The notes under the pieces are model-generated. The model was not told where the DNA came from. It saw only the letters and a list, made by a program, of their open reading frames with translations, and did not search any database. The translations under genes and the position numbers were made by a program. From Trebouxia sp. TZW2008 (Eukaryota; Chlorophyta; Trebouxiophyceae; Trebouxiales; Trebouxiaceae): a DNA stretch of 64,000 bases. Position 1 is the first letter of the stretch, and each line of letters opens with the position of its first letter. Positions 44,893 through 57,079 of the stretch are shown in pieces. The stretch lies in NCBI GenBank assembly GCA_002118135.1, contig BDIU01000103.1, forward strand, positions 62,001-126,000, in the 5' to 3' direction.

Positions 44893-46988
44893 TTAGATGG
44901 CAATTTTCCTTGCCCAGTATGTGCTGTATGGCATACAAGAGCGTGGGGCAGCTCGACACCGGATCTTGCTCAAAGGGCCGTCCATTGCGCTGAGGCTTTC
45001 GTTTGAACCACGGCTGCGCTTTTCCATTAGCTGACCGACGCGCAAAGCCTGCAAAAACAGAAGATGGAATGATGCATGCAATCATTTGTAGGCACAGCAT
45101 GATGATCAAGGCAGAGTCACACAGAACCAAAACATGTGCAAACACTCTGTCACAAGCAAACTACAGTTTCGCATTCATATTATTTGTGTGACTACGCTAT
45201 TACATGCATTCTCACTTCACCATTTTCAAGTCTTGAAGTGGTCTAAACAGACTCAACTTAGGCCAGCAGGTCAATGCATGCGAGTCGCACAATGCCTGCT
45301 TTACCTGTTCAACATCCTTGATCTGCATGCTGTACTTGTGCACAAAAGTGACCCACTCCTCAGCCAGAAGGTTGCCTGTGTCCCGATGCATGATGCTCTC
45401 AATCTTGGCATCAGCTTCAATCACCAACGCCTCTGCCTGCTGCAGCCACTTCTCACAGGCATCCAGGACCTTCTTGTCTTCCTCTGCAAATCAGCAGACA
45501 ACTTGCAGCTGTCAGCCCAAAAAGGTACTGGGTATACAGGCATTGCATGTCAATCTGTCATCACAATTATTCTTTTGCAGAAGCAGCAGGACAATGCTAC
45601 GATGGTAGAGCTGCACACAGTGATTTCTGGGTTTTGAGCTATTCATTTGCAAATGTAGCCAGCATCTGGGTGTTGCGCTTAAGAGTCGACTCATGCTGGA
45701 GTGTGCAGATCTGCATCCATCGTTCCTGATGTGCATGCAAACAAGCAACATGCGAATTCTTTGACAGAACATGCTGAGGATGTCTCAACTGAGGGTGCCA
45801 ACAACTGAGTCAGCATGCAGCCTTGCGTCACTCACCCCATTCTTCTGGAGACAGCTTGTCTTGCAAGACCGAGTGCTCACGTATTTGCTTGCACATGTCC
45901 ATCAGCAATGTGTGGAGATCCCAGAGCTGGTGCTGAGCAGCTTTGCCTTCATCCCTCAAGCGTCCCATGTTGTACAGACCTGCACCCATTCAGAGGACAA
46001 TGAGTGATGAGCGGTTGAACATGGGTGTCAGAAAAGTTAGCAGCATCAAAAGCATGTTGTGGCTGCTGTACCTTGCTCAAGCGTGCGCCTGATATCTTTG
46101 AACCTCTTGAGCAGAGCCTCTCCACCCTCCCTCCCAGGCCCACACAATCGGTAAGCAACAATTGGGCTGGGGCCTGCGCAAGGCAATCGTGCTCAGAGCG
46201 GTACAAAACCTAGCTGTACGCTGTGTGCTTTGCATAAACTGCGCATGCATAAGCTGACAAACTGTGAAAGCTTTTTTACAGGGCAGAAAGGCCATAGCAA
46301 CGTCCTGAGCGCTTACCCAAGGAACAGCTGCTGATACTTCTGCCACTGTCACTTGACCTGTCATCATCAGAAGCAGCGCGGCCAGCTGTCACAGTGCCTC
46401 GTATCAAGTGCTCTGCAGAGAAAACTGCTGTCAAGCCATGGGTCTGCGAGCCTGGCAAGTAGCGAAGTCGCTAGACTTACTGTGCCATGACAAGTGTTGC
46501 TTTTCGCTCTCGGCAGCAAACCAAACTCGCTGCAAGCGCTGTGCTTTGTCCTGATCTGAGTCGGGCTGACATGACAGCAGTCCCTGCGTCTCTTCGGAGT
46601 CGCTGTCTGCTTCTGTGCGAGGAAGCTTCAAGGTCACAGCTTTGCTGTGTCGTTTGTTCCGAGCTTCAGCTTCGCTCAAGCTGTCCTCGCTCGGCGCACT
46701 GCCGGGATGCAGTCTGAAAGCCTCCGAGGGCTCTTGTTCCTGTAACAGTGTAGAGATCAAGCTCAGAAGACCTGTCGCAGTTAAATCTCAAAGCGAACAA
46801 GGCGCGAAAACCCAGGCATGTTTCAAAGGGAGGCAAAGCACCTTGTCATCAGGAAAAACCACCAACAACGAGCCTTTGACGACTATCCAATGCCTTGTCC
46901 ATGTACCCTGTCGGCCTGCTCGCTTCCAGAGCCAGCCATGCTTGTCGCATCGCGCCCAAAGATGTGGTTTGCCCTTGATGTGCAGCAT
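44893..46988 (-). CDS. PH-domain protein with C-terminal coiled coil
   Basis: Exons are 46988-46842, 46739-46481, 46412-46318, one ending at 46072, 45979-45836, 45483-45305 and 45048-44893. The N-terminus starts a pleckstrin-homology fold (KHGWLWKRAGRQGTWTRHWI, then VVKGSLLVVFPDDK), followed by an acidic Ser/Glu loop. The C-terminal PH helix is seen in RVWFAAESEKQHLSW. Later exons form coiled coil (LLKRFKDIRRTLEQ; WDLHTLLMDMCKQIREH; LDACEKWLQQAEALVIEADA) and the tail is basic. PH folds bind phosphoinositides or proteins, and the long loop splitting this one is unusual. Family and partner were not recognised. The joins at exon 4 do not close in frame with the acceptors I tried, and a short exon upstream of the given ATG is possible. 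Confidence 0.65.
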
Positions 46989-47534
46989 CTCAACCCCAGC
47001 AGCGGCCTCAACAAGCTAGACAGAGGTAGTCTGACAGCTGCTGACCAGATCGGGCGCGATTGCTGGGCTGGGGGTAGACCTGGCAAGCTTTGCCTCAGCA
47101 ATCAGGCAACAGCAGCAGCAAAGGAAGCAGGCATGGAAGAAGGCAGACTCAGAGTCTTAAGCACTGCCACGTGCGCCGTTGCCACTTGGAATTAATCATC
47201 ACTGGCTGTTCAACTTCATTACGCAAAATCTGAACCATCTTTCCCAGCTGCGGAAGCTGACTTCAAATTTTGGTGTTGACGTCCTTGCAATGGGTGCATG
47301 TTGCGTTTCGGCGCAGAGGGCCCAACACCAGCCCAAAAGGGCCGTTAGGCACAACTTTGCACGCTGTCCAAGCACAGTTGCTTGAGCTTTACGCACAATG
47401 CCTCTAGCCCTCGCGCATGATCATGAATAGAAACTATTTTGCATAATGAGAAAGGTCAAGAGAATCTCACCCTCTGTTGTTGTACTTTCTGTACTGTAAG
47501 CATTCAAGCAAGAATGACACAAGCCAAGTTTTGC
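46989..47534. other. Short intergenic region between two minus-strand genes
   Basis: This holds the promoter side of the PH-domain gene and the 3' flank of the SNM1 gene. A 65-residue minus frame at 47199-47396 has no motif. A first exon of the PH gene could lie here. Confidence 0.35.
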
Positions 47535-50500
47535 TCAATTAGTTGCTGCACCACAGCTTCTGAGCAATGACACCATGTTTGCTGCTTTTGGGCCATGATT
47601 GTCATTGCCCACACTCGGAACTATGCGCCTGGGCCGAAGCCAGCTCACAAACTCCTGCAGTTCTGGAAAGCTACTGTGTTCTGAGTACGGAACCTGCAGA
47701 AGCATTGCATGATGTTGAGTGATGTGCCATGCTTACCGTATGTTTTGTGAGATGATGAAGAGACCTCTCTACTTGAGGCCACAGTAAGGGCCACATGGTC
47801 GCTTGACATACTTGTGAAAGGTGGAGAGGACTGTAAAGCCAGCGCCAAACATGACTTGTGCTTGCAGCATGTGCAGTGCGTCAGTCCAACATGCTGGCTG
47901 CTTATAACATGAGCTTGAATGCCTCTGTAACAGCAGTTGACTCATGCAAGTCTGCAAACAGCACCTGGTAGGTGATGAGGGTGCCCTTCTGTTTCCTACG
48001 GCCCTGACCAGTGCGCCCCCTATCTGCAAATCCCAACCAGTCTGATCATCAACTGACTGTCAAAAACATTTCTTGATTCAGCCATACATGCTGTACTATA
48101 TTGTGATGGAGGAATTGCATGCTGTAAATGCACAGCAATATCTGGGCCAACTATATGCCGAGTCAACAGGTTGCTTAGCTTGCAGGGTCGGGTGCATCTG
48201 ACAACTTCACAAACCGTGACGATCAACGTTCATGCTGGGCCACATGAGAGCTGACCAACACAAGGATGGACTAGTGCAAATGTCAAATCATAGCAGGGCA
48301 GCAATGTGATCGTGCACCTTGCTGCCCATTGGGCTGAACCCCACAATGGTGGTGTAGCGGCCTTTGTACAAGTCAAGCAGAGGGCAGACAAATGTCACTG
48401 TAAGAGGGAGGTCACAGCAGAGTCGCAGCGCCACTGTGCACCTTGTTTCTGAGTCCAGCCAGTGGGCTGGAAACCCACTATGGTGGTGTAGCGCCCCCTG
48501 TAGTGCTTCAGCAGGCGTTTCATGCTCTTCAAGGTGACAGACCACAGCGGCACAGCATGCAGGTGGGTCTCCCTGTCATTGCTGGTCAGCAGGGCTAATG
48601 TCTCTGCAGGCAACTCTATGCACTCCAGGATCTTCCGTTTGGCCACGCTCACATACATCTGCATGATGGACACACTTTTGATACATGCCAGTGATTCATC
48701 TGATGGCTTGAAGCAAAATTGCTTCCTATCTGCGCATTTTGACACAATTGCAGACATGCAGGTGAAAGAGCCAACTGGAATCTGTTGATGCAGCTCACAG
48801 TCAACACAAATCACAAGACCATGCCGCTCAACTCATGCTGATGCTGTTACTGAAGCGTCAATGTCGTCTCCTGTATGCATCCACTATTACTTCACCATCA
48901 GCAGTGCTGCAACACACCTTCTGCCTAAGGGCAGCTGCCACTTCAAGGAAAAGCTTCTCCTTGCCAATGGTATACGAGCCAAACAGGAACAGGGTGCGCT
49001 TCTCATTAAAGGACTCTGCCCTCACAGCATCCAGCACAAATCTCAGCACCTGTTCATCACCAGCACAGACCTTATCATGGGCAGAAAGTGAGCCATGCCT
49101 AACACAGAAACAACTTCTCCTCGCCAACAGTATATGACCCAAACAGGAACAGATTGCGTATGTCGTCAAAGGACTCTGCCCTCACAGCATCCAACAGAGT
49201 GCGCTTCTCAACGAAGGACTCTGCTATTGCAGCGTCCAGCACGAAACGCAATCCCTACGCACATCAGCACATAAGCCAGGACTGCATCTATGCACGCACC
49301 ATGGAACTGCTGCGCATGGCAGCAACCCTTCAGAATCTGTCTATTGGCAGCAACCCTTCAGAATCTGTCCTTTGGACACACAATGCTAAATGGTGCAAAC
49401 CTTTTGCTTTCATTTGGTGCAGAACAGATGCGAAACGGATGTGCATGTGCAGGTTCAGATGTTGACGCAGAGATGCAGAGATATCTGGATGCTGATGCAA
49501 ATGCTCAGTAGGCAACATGCAGAAAAGCCAGCCATACCTCTTGTTGCTTGGGGAACACGTATTGTGGCTGGCAGTAGGTGGTATCTAGGACCAGATCCAC
49601 AGCGCCCCTCACTCTCTGGAGACACTCTTCTTCATGCATGCCTGTGTGGCACCTGCAGAGCGTATTACAAAATCAATGTATGCATTGCTTGCAGAGTGTT
49701 AGACAAGTTCGTGGTTTCAGACGCAATGCTGCCGAGTCGTTGCTCTAGCAATGACAAGCTCGATTGGCACAGGACTGACATGTTGATGCCATTTGTTGTG
49801 TTTCACACACAGTCTGTGAGTGCAGATCAGACACCCTGATGCATTGGCATATGAATGACAAATGGATGCTATCTGTCACACCCTACACTCTGTCCTACAG
49901 GCTCCTATGCAATTAGTGGCTAGCACTGCGGCATTGATTGACGCTTGCTTCTGCCTGGCCTGAGAGGGACTGTGACCACTCTGAAAGCCTCAGCCGTTTT
50001 GATTGAAGGAGGGGCTAGCTTCAATGGCAAATCCTTTCCAACAAGTCTGAAATATGTAGCAGGCATTGTCAGTTCAACATGGGAGCACACGCCAGTCACA
50101 TTCCAGTCCCAGCAGCCAGTTGATTTGCAACAATGTCATTGCCATGTTAGGTCAGCTTGAGTGACAAGACTGACCTGCAGTCTCCTGTGTGCAGCAGCGG
50201 CAAGCGGCCAGGAGCCTCAAACAGGATCATGACAGCTCCTGGGCAGTGGTGGGCATCCACAAAGGTGACTGTCACCCCAGCCACCTGGAAAGGGCTGTGC
50301 AGGGGGACCACTTGAAGACGACCCAAGGGCACTTTCAGGCGCTGGTGAACCAGCCGCGCTGTGATAGGAGAGCAATAGATGGTGCCTGCAAGCAATAAAG
50401 ATGCTTTGTCAAGACCGCTTGCAGCTACTGCTGAGTCTGATCAGACAAGCTGGTGTTGCTTTTGGGTGCTGGGTGGCCTAGCTAGAGGGTGCAACCACAC

Positions 50501-53060
50501 CTGCAAGTACAGTCATTTCAGTCTGTAGGCCTGTGTTGCTTCAAGCAGCAAGATAGGCAGACAAGCCACCGGCCTAAGCTTGACAGTCTCTGTACTGCTT
50601 GCAGAAGCATCACAGAATCTCAGCATAGTCATCAGCAGGTCACATGAAAGCAAAGGGTTGCTGTCAGCCCTCAGGTCATACAAGGCTCAATGACAGCTAC
50701 GGTTTGGAAATCAGTGACAGCTTTCAAATGATAGCAGGCAAGTACAGGGTCAGTAAAGTAATCGCTCTCGAGTCAGGAAAGAGTAAGCAAGACTTGTTTA
50801 GTCTGTAAGGGCTAGTAAGAGCTCTCAGACTACTAGGGTGCCAGCACCAGCGTTCAACTCAGTACCAAGCTCTATGCACTTGACAGCTCACACATGACCA
50901 GAACATCAGCAACATTAAAAGTTGACCTTGTTTGAAGCGCCCAGAGAGGCCCCCATAGTGGTCAGCATGGAAATGGGTCAGGAACCAGTGCTTGGCCTGA
51001 GGCGCTGCCTCATACGCTTTGTTGCCAAACTTGTCCACCACAAACTGTGTGCCAGGCACTAGCTGCCATTCAGGCAGCCGCAGGGGCCCTGATCTGTTTG
51101 CCCCCTGCCCTGGCCTGTAGGCCCTGCCACTGCAGCCAAAAAGGATTTGTTTTAGCAGTTGTACTGAGTCCATGCCACCAGCATGCCCGTTAGCTGCTGA
51201 ATGTGCATCAGCCTGCTCTCACTCATCAGCACTTCCATTTGAGGCTAGGCATTAGCACTGCTTGGCTTGAACGGCCACAATGAACTACGGTCGTTGACAA
51301 CAAACTCATGCGTCTGCATGCTGACAGATAGCAGCGGCAGTCAAGGTGCCATGTAAAGCTTAGAGTACTCAGCAGACATACCTAGAGGTGGACGGGGCTG
51401 GAGCAGTGCCAAGGTGCCCTGCCCTTGCTTGCTGCATCAGGAAGGTCAGGGCGTCAGGGGCAGGCTGGGCCTTCTGCCCTGCCGCATTGCTGCTGCCAGC
51501 TTTGTTCTGTTCCTGCTTTGCCTGCTGCATGAGCAGTGTGAAGGCATTCTTGCCTTGCTGAGCTGCTGCAGTGCTGTCACCAACCTGAAGCAGGCATTAT
51601 GCAGAATCAGCTTTGCACGCTGTAACTGGCTCATTGCCTGAAGATATGGATCTTTCATGAGTGTACACATGGCACATATTCCTAACAATGTGCGTGCAGT
51701 ACACATACCTTGATGCACAGTGCCGTCACTGTTACCCAGTGAGTGATTTTGCATCAGCTCTACACATATACAAAATTACCTTGTCCAAGTCTGACTGTCG
51801 CAGCATGGGCGGCTGCAAATCCCCAAGGCTGCTGTGTGAGCCATTGCAGTTTGCAGCCAGCTTGCTTGCTGCAGCAAGGATCTTGCGCCTTGGACCCAAA
51901 GCAGCAATGCCCATCTGCTTCAAGTCAGCGTCTGTCAGGCAAGGTATCAAGTCCAAATCCACTTCAGCCTGACTGAACGCTGCAGCATAGGCTGAAAGGC
52001 CATGCTGCTGCAGCCATGACAGGACGGCTTGCTCTGACTGCATGGCTTGGGTCTTTAGCTCAGCACAATCGTCATCAGAGGCGTCATCTGAGTCTGAGTC
52101 TGATGCGTCAAGTATGATGAAGTTGCCAGGAAGGGGCGACGGTGACAATGAAGTTGCCTTGGACTGCTTACTAGTTGAAGCAACAAATATTGTGGGGTCA
52201 TGCTGGAGAGTCTGTGTAAGTCCTGTATTCATAGTTGAGGATGGTTTCAGTGAACTGTCTTGCATGTTGCATGAAAGGGAGACTGTAGCTGAAGGCCGTT
52301 GCTGAGGACGCTCCATGGCTTGTGCTGCCTGCAGGTTGGGGTGGCAGTGAAATGAGGCATCTGCCTGCTGCACAGCATCTGGCTGTTGCTGTTGAGAGCT
52401 GGGAAGAGTGCTGCGGGCAGCGTCTGGCTTCTGCAAGTTTACCTGTGCAGACAATGCTGGCGTTGCTGCACTTGGAAGGTGCTGCGCATCAGGTTGGCTG
52501 AATGGGTCAATATGTTCAGGAATGGCTGGCAGGACTCGACTATGCCATGTCTGTCTGCCCCTAGACTTTGTGAAAAAAGCCCTTACAGGAAGGTTGCAAG
52601 CTGCAGCTGTGCCAAAGTGAGTGACTGAAGTGGATGCCTCTGGACGATGCTGCTGTGCTGCCAATACTGCAGGTGCTGGCAACATCAGACAAGCCTTTTG
52701 GGGGCAGCTTGTGCGCGAGCTAGGCTGTGTGGTTGCCTTTTGCTGTTCATGCTGAAGTGACGCTGCAGGTGCCACGTTTTCTTTGCCTTTACTGGTTGCA
52801 TGGCGAACTTTGAGGGCGGCAGGCTGATCTAATGCCGGAGTGGTGTTGGTCGGATGCAGCTTGCAGGCTGTCTTTTGCCGTTTCGTTGGTTGAAAGTCTT
52901 GATCATCGATGAATAAAGCAGGCTGCATGTCGTGGAAATTGCTCTCATAGTCTGCGCGGCAATACCATGGCCTGCAATCACAACAACGCAGCAATCTACT
53001 GATGGCCAAGCTGAACACTTGAAGCACGAGGGTACGGTATGCTTCGTGAGCGCTTGCCAT
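47535..53060 (-). CDS. SNM1: SAM-domain SNM1/PSO2-type DNA crosslink repair nuclease
   Basis: Nine exons (53060-51780, 51584-51382, 51129-50927, 50385-50175, 49652-49538, 49049-48918, 48658-48442, 48023-47965, 47693-47535) close in frame to 859 residues. After a 330-residue disordered N-terminus comes a SAM domain (VLSWLQQHGLSAYAAAFSQA, LIPCLTDADLKQMGIAALGP). The metallo-beta-lactamase/beta-CASP nuclease follows: HFHADHYGG (motif 2), DAHHCPGAV (motif 3), HTGDCR (motif 4), DTTYCQP, then the DRMBL region ending in VPYSEHSSFPELQEFV. SNM1 enzymes are 5'-3' exonucleases that digest past interstrand crosslinks; SAM plus SNM1 is a plant architecture (Arabidopsis At2g45700 type). Two short repeats, NAFTLLMQQA and DALTFLMQQA, sit between SAM and nuclease. 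The first 30 residues are hydrophobic/basic and might be a targeting signal or a misread start. Confidence 0.92.
48290..48410 (-). repeat. Echo of SNM1 exon 7 3' edge
   Basis: The copy reads YKGRYTTIVGFSPMGSK then GTGCAC, against YRGRYTTIVGFQPTGWTQKQ and the same GTGCAC donor in exon 7. Offset is 124 bp downstream. The copy is open and has a usable-looking donor. Confidence 0.88.
49095..49255 (-). repeat. Two echoes of SNM1 exon 6
   Basis: Parts of the exon 6 segment coding LDAVRAESFNEKRTLFLFGS recur upstream at about 49110-49195 and 49195-49252, with frame damage. Confidence 0.8.
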
Positions 53061-53278
53061 CAGCTAGAGTTGCAGGTCAGCGTTGACTCAATTGCTGGAT
53101 TCTGGCTACAAGCTCTCCATACGAGTTGCTGCGCAAACCATAGGGCGTTGTTTGTGCGGAATCGGAGGGGCTGCTTTGCGACCACGCGCAGACGCAGACA
53201 CGCAGTGAGCGATCTTGTAGAGCTGCGCCGGCTCAAGCTCCTGAAGAGACAATTTTTTCGAGTCTGAAACCCGGCAAC
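53061..53278. promoter_or_regulatory. Short divergent promoter
   Basis: Only 218 bp separate the SNM1 start from the start of the plus-strand gene, so the two almost certainly share promoter DNA. A TTGACTCAAT word is at about 53083-53092; whether it matters is unknown. Confidence 0.45.
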
Positions 53279-56200
53279 ATGGCGATGAACGCTGGCACAT
53301 ACAAAGCGCCAATCACAGGGAACACGAAGAAGAAGGCTTTCTTTACCGCAAAGACTCCTAAGGGAGCAGGCGATCATATGGAAGCGCCATTTGTAAGCTT
53401 TCACTTGCAGCTACCCGTTTAAGCTTGCAAGCCAGTCCTTGAGCGGAAGTGTGAGGTCGACTTGCGTTGCCGCAGTTGTTTCCTGATCGTTTCGAGGCTC
53501 CTGTGGCGTCGGTACATTTCAACAGCCTCGGTAAGCGCAACTGTCCATTCTGTGCCAGCCTTGCTACTGCCTGCCTATGCTCAAGTAAGTCATGGACTTA
53601 TGCTGACAGCTGGGGAGGTCCTCTCAGCAGGACATTGCAGAGCTGTATAGTGCTGCGTCAGGCGACTGTACCACCTATGTGATGCACTCTGTGCTGCTGG
53701 CATCACTTCGCCCTTTCTTTGCAGGGGAACCTGTGTATGGAATGCCTGACAGGCCGATGCAGACAAGTGTAAGGTAGCAGCAGCTCACCACAAGCAAATC
53801 ACCCAACCTCTCATACCTGCGATGCATGCACATCTGGGCAAGCAGTCTCAGCACCGCCCTTGCTTGACTTGTTTGACGAGCAGCATCAATGCCACTTGCA
53901 ATAGGTTCAGCGTTTTGCCCTGGGGATGTAAGTTGCAGCCACACCTGGTGTCCTGGAATCTGCAGTGTTTAGCTGCCATTTCATCGGAACTGTCTTCTTG
54001 TTTGTTTGTTAAATACGCCTAACCCAACAAAATAACTACTTTGGCTTTGAGACTGCTGCCCAGTACTGGCATGATGTGGACGTAGTCTGGCTTTTCTGTT
54101 TCTTCATGCAATACAGGTGTATGTATCTTTGCTGTTGAGCAGGCACATTTTTGAGAAGCAGAAGGCAGACGAGAATGAGCGAGCAGCAAAGCGCATGATG
54201 GACAAGCCTGGTGGGCGCAGGCATGACGCCTTCACTGATTACCACCAGCGCATCCAGATGGGAGATGAAGTCCATGGCTATGACGCTGAGGCTGTGAGTC
54301 TCTTCATCGTCCCTTGTAGCAAATGCCTTTGGTTGCCAGACACCTCAACCTGTGCTTTCAGGCCAGGAAGGCCAATGAATCACATCTGGCTCCCCACCCC
54401 GGACTGTGAATTATGTTGACCAGCAATGAAATTCTCATGGTTTCTGAGTCTACGTGCTGTGTTGACAGTCACAGCGCCGTGCATGAAAATAAAGGTTACC
54501 GTCATTGCAGGCTTGTTGTCCTGATGCTGTGTGACGTCAGTGTGTGACTTACAGAACTAGTGCTTGTCAAGCACTAGTCAGGAACGCAAGTGCATCTTTG
54601 CAGCACTTGTAGTTGCAATTGCCTGTTGTCTCATGGATGCGTTCCTTGCAACGACAAAGCTTGGTTTTGCTGGAAGAGGAGAGGTCTTGCAAGGGTAAAG
54701 CGTACATTGTGATTGCAATTGCCTGCCGTCTCATGAAGGCTTTCTTCAGATGACAAGCTTTGCCATGCTTACAGAGGAGAGGCATTGCAAGGATGCTGTG
54801 CAGATTGTGATTGCAATCGCCTGTGGTCTGATGAGCGCTTTCCTTGCAATAACAAATTTTGATGTGCTTGCAGAGAAGAGGCATTGCAAGGATACAGCGC
54901 ACGCACCACCCAATCTTTGCCGGCAGCTTGGAGACAACCACTTTCCGTCCTGTGGCAGGGGCTTCTGAGCCTGAAGGCCCTCCAGCTGCTGCACAAATGG
55001 TCCCTGCCCCTCAAATGGAACCATCTGCAGAAGCAGTGGCACAGGTACAACATGAGCTGACTGCGCCTTGCATGACCGCAAGCAAGCACACATCACTATA
55101 TTACCTGATGGCTATGTCTCAGTCAATATTCTCATAGTCAATCAGTCTGCTGATCACCTGTATGACCTGACACAGCAGCAACTGCTGTCTAATGTAATTG
55201 CCAGCTGCGTGGGCATCATTACACTGATGAGTTGTGCCAAATTTGCATGCACTCCTGCATCTTACAGCTGTCAATGCATTGTAAAGCAAACTTTACATAT
55301 ATGTTAGGGCTTGTGCTACCCGCATTTGCTGCTCTTGAGCTGACAGATGTCAATTTGCATGTCAGTCATTGCAGTGCATGCAGATGTGCTAAGCACGTTG
55401 AATTACTCATGCATACCAAGAAAGCACACTTGCAGAATCATGTACAGTGACTGCATACACGTATGCAATTGTTGCTTCAGGCCAACAACCCAGTGAGGAG
55501 CAGAGCGCATGACAATGCAACCGGCACCATAGCAAGCGGCCTAGACATGTGGCATGATGCCCACGGCACCTCCAATGCTGCGCGGTTTGCCTCACATTCA
55601 GCCTGGGAAGTGCAGCATGACCAGTCAATTGTACTAGAACAGGCCAGGCAAGCTCTCTGGCGCTTGTTGTATAGTGCGCAGCTGCAGAATCAGTTTGCTG
55701 AACACACAGCATTGACTATGCATGTGATGCAGGTTTGTAGCTCTGGTTTTGTCCAAGGCCCACCCGTCTGCACCCCATGCTGCTGTGTGCAAAACATGTC
55801 TTAATCATAGCCATGTCTGGCAGGTCTTCACTCTGTGCTGTGATGTGACATCAGCCACTGTGTGTGCCTTATGATAGTTGGCAAATCTCAGCCGTTCAAG
55901 GACTGCAACAGCAAGTCTGGGAAAGCAATGTCGAGCTGCTGATGGTGTTGAATACAAGATCAGTATGATTAGTGCCTAGTTATTATCAAACTAGGTCATT
56001 CTGTCATGGCACTTCCTTGATCAGAAAGTGGCATTTTCTTTTTTGCAGGGTGGAGGCAAAGGCACATAAGTTGGACCAATACAGAAGGGAAGCACATGGT
56101 GTCAGGCAATTGGAACAGGACCTCAGCCTGGAATATCCTCATGGATTGCCGGTAAGCATGTGCATTGTCAGCAAGTAGCCTTGTTCCAAAGTACTCTCAT

Positions 56201-56591
56201 GCAATTCTGCCAGAGTGAGAGTGCATCATGGTGCTTGCAATGTCTTGGAGTTGAATGCTTCGTGTTGTTCAATCTGGTGTACTCCAGCTCACTCCATGTA
56301 GCTCTGATGGCGTCAAAGCGTGTGAGATAGCAAACTAGTCTTGGTTGACCTGTGCAGAGGGACAGGTTGCGTTGCAAATATCTCAAATCATGCCATGCTG
56401 ACAGTGTATTGCAGCGTACTGCTGATTACACTGTGCTTTTGCAGGCTGGCCGCCTACGCGAGGCGCGTGACTTGGGCATCAAGCTTGGAGGGCTTGGATT
56501 TGGCTTCCCAAGCAGCATGACAGATCAGCACACCAGCATCATGCGCCCCTTAGTCAAACCGAAAGGCGCAGCTTCTTTCAGAATAGGCTGA
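53279..56591 (+). CDS. Unknown protein, eight exons
   Basis: Exons are 53279-53392, 53476-53530, 53725-53773, 54143-54293, 54874-55044, 55481-55732, one ending at about 56151, and 56445-56591. Phases fit from exon 1 through 6 and from 7 to 8; the 6-7 join is unresolved. The start reads MAMNAGTYKAPITGNTKKKA, exon 4 has a charged helix (FEKQKADENERAAKRMMDKP), exon 6 is helical (VQHDQSIVLEQARQALWRLL), exon 7 is charged (HKLDQYRREAHGVRQLEQDL), and the end is Gly-rich. No domain was recognised. Overall it looks like a soluble helical structural or scaffold protein. The choice of 54874 for exon 5 is set by phase and explains the repeats before it. Confidence 0.62.
54590..54905 (+). repeat. Three tandem copies of exon 5 5' edge
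   Basis: Acceptor and edge copies start at 54676, 54775 and 54874 (spacing 99 and 99 bp), reading RRGLARVKR, RRGIARMLCR and the functional RRGIARIQR. About 90 bp of upstream intron is copied with each. Confidence 0.9.
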
Positions 56592-56650
56592 TGTCTTTCA
56601 GAGTGTTGTGTGCCATGAGGCGCAGCTTCTTTCAGAATAGGCTGATGTCA
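56565..56650 (+). repeat. Duplicated stop-codon segment
   Basis: About 30 bp including the stop (GCGCAGCTTCTTTCAGAATA then GGCTGATGTC) occurs at about 56566 and again at 56620. The second copy lies in the 3' UTR or flank. Confidence 0.9.
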
Positions 56651-56855
56651 TCTTAGATTGTTGTGTGCTGTGCAAAGCGCTTAGGATAGCGTCAAATCAC
56701 TGATGCTCAGGTTCCAAGGTGCATGCGGTGATTTTTACATGTGTCAGCTGCTGCAACTGTTACAAAGGCCCAGAATAATGGTAGCCTGAATAGACATGAT
56801 GTCAAACCCATCTGCCAAAATTTCCAAACAAGGGGTGACGAGTAATCTGGCCATG

Positions 56856-56885
56856 GTTCCCACCGACCCGTCGGTCGGTGGGAAC
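56856..56885. repeat. Perfect 12-bp inverted repeat, 6-bp loop
   Basis: Arms GTTCCCACCGAC (56856-56867) and GTCGGTGGGAAC (56874-56885) are exact complements, with CCGTCG between. It lies about 195 bp before the start codon of the next gene. It could be a terminator-like hairpin, a dimeric factor site or a remnant terminal repeat. Confidence 0.9.
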
Positions 56886-57079
56886 GCCGGCTAATGATGC
56901 GATCAACTTTACAAAAGCTTGGCACAGTTCTCGTATGGACACAGAACACGCAGCTCACCAAGCGCCTGCGGTCGACATGCGTCTTGGATGCGCACAGAGG
57001 CAGGCTTGCTTGAGCTGCTACATATTGTGACAACTACAAGTTGAAACGCAAATATACTACTCTATATGCAATTTTGAGC

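Noticed and set aside
54590..54905. Small mobile element or miniature inverted-repeat transposon
   Set aside because: Units are direct repeats containing a known exon edge. No terminal inverted repeats or target-site duplications were seen.
56707..57033. 108-residue minus frame
   Set aside because: It spans the inverted repeat and flanking non-coding DNA and shows no motif. One alternate frame had a weak ITRHP-like word but nothing around it.
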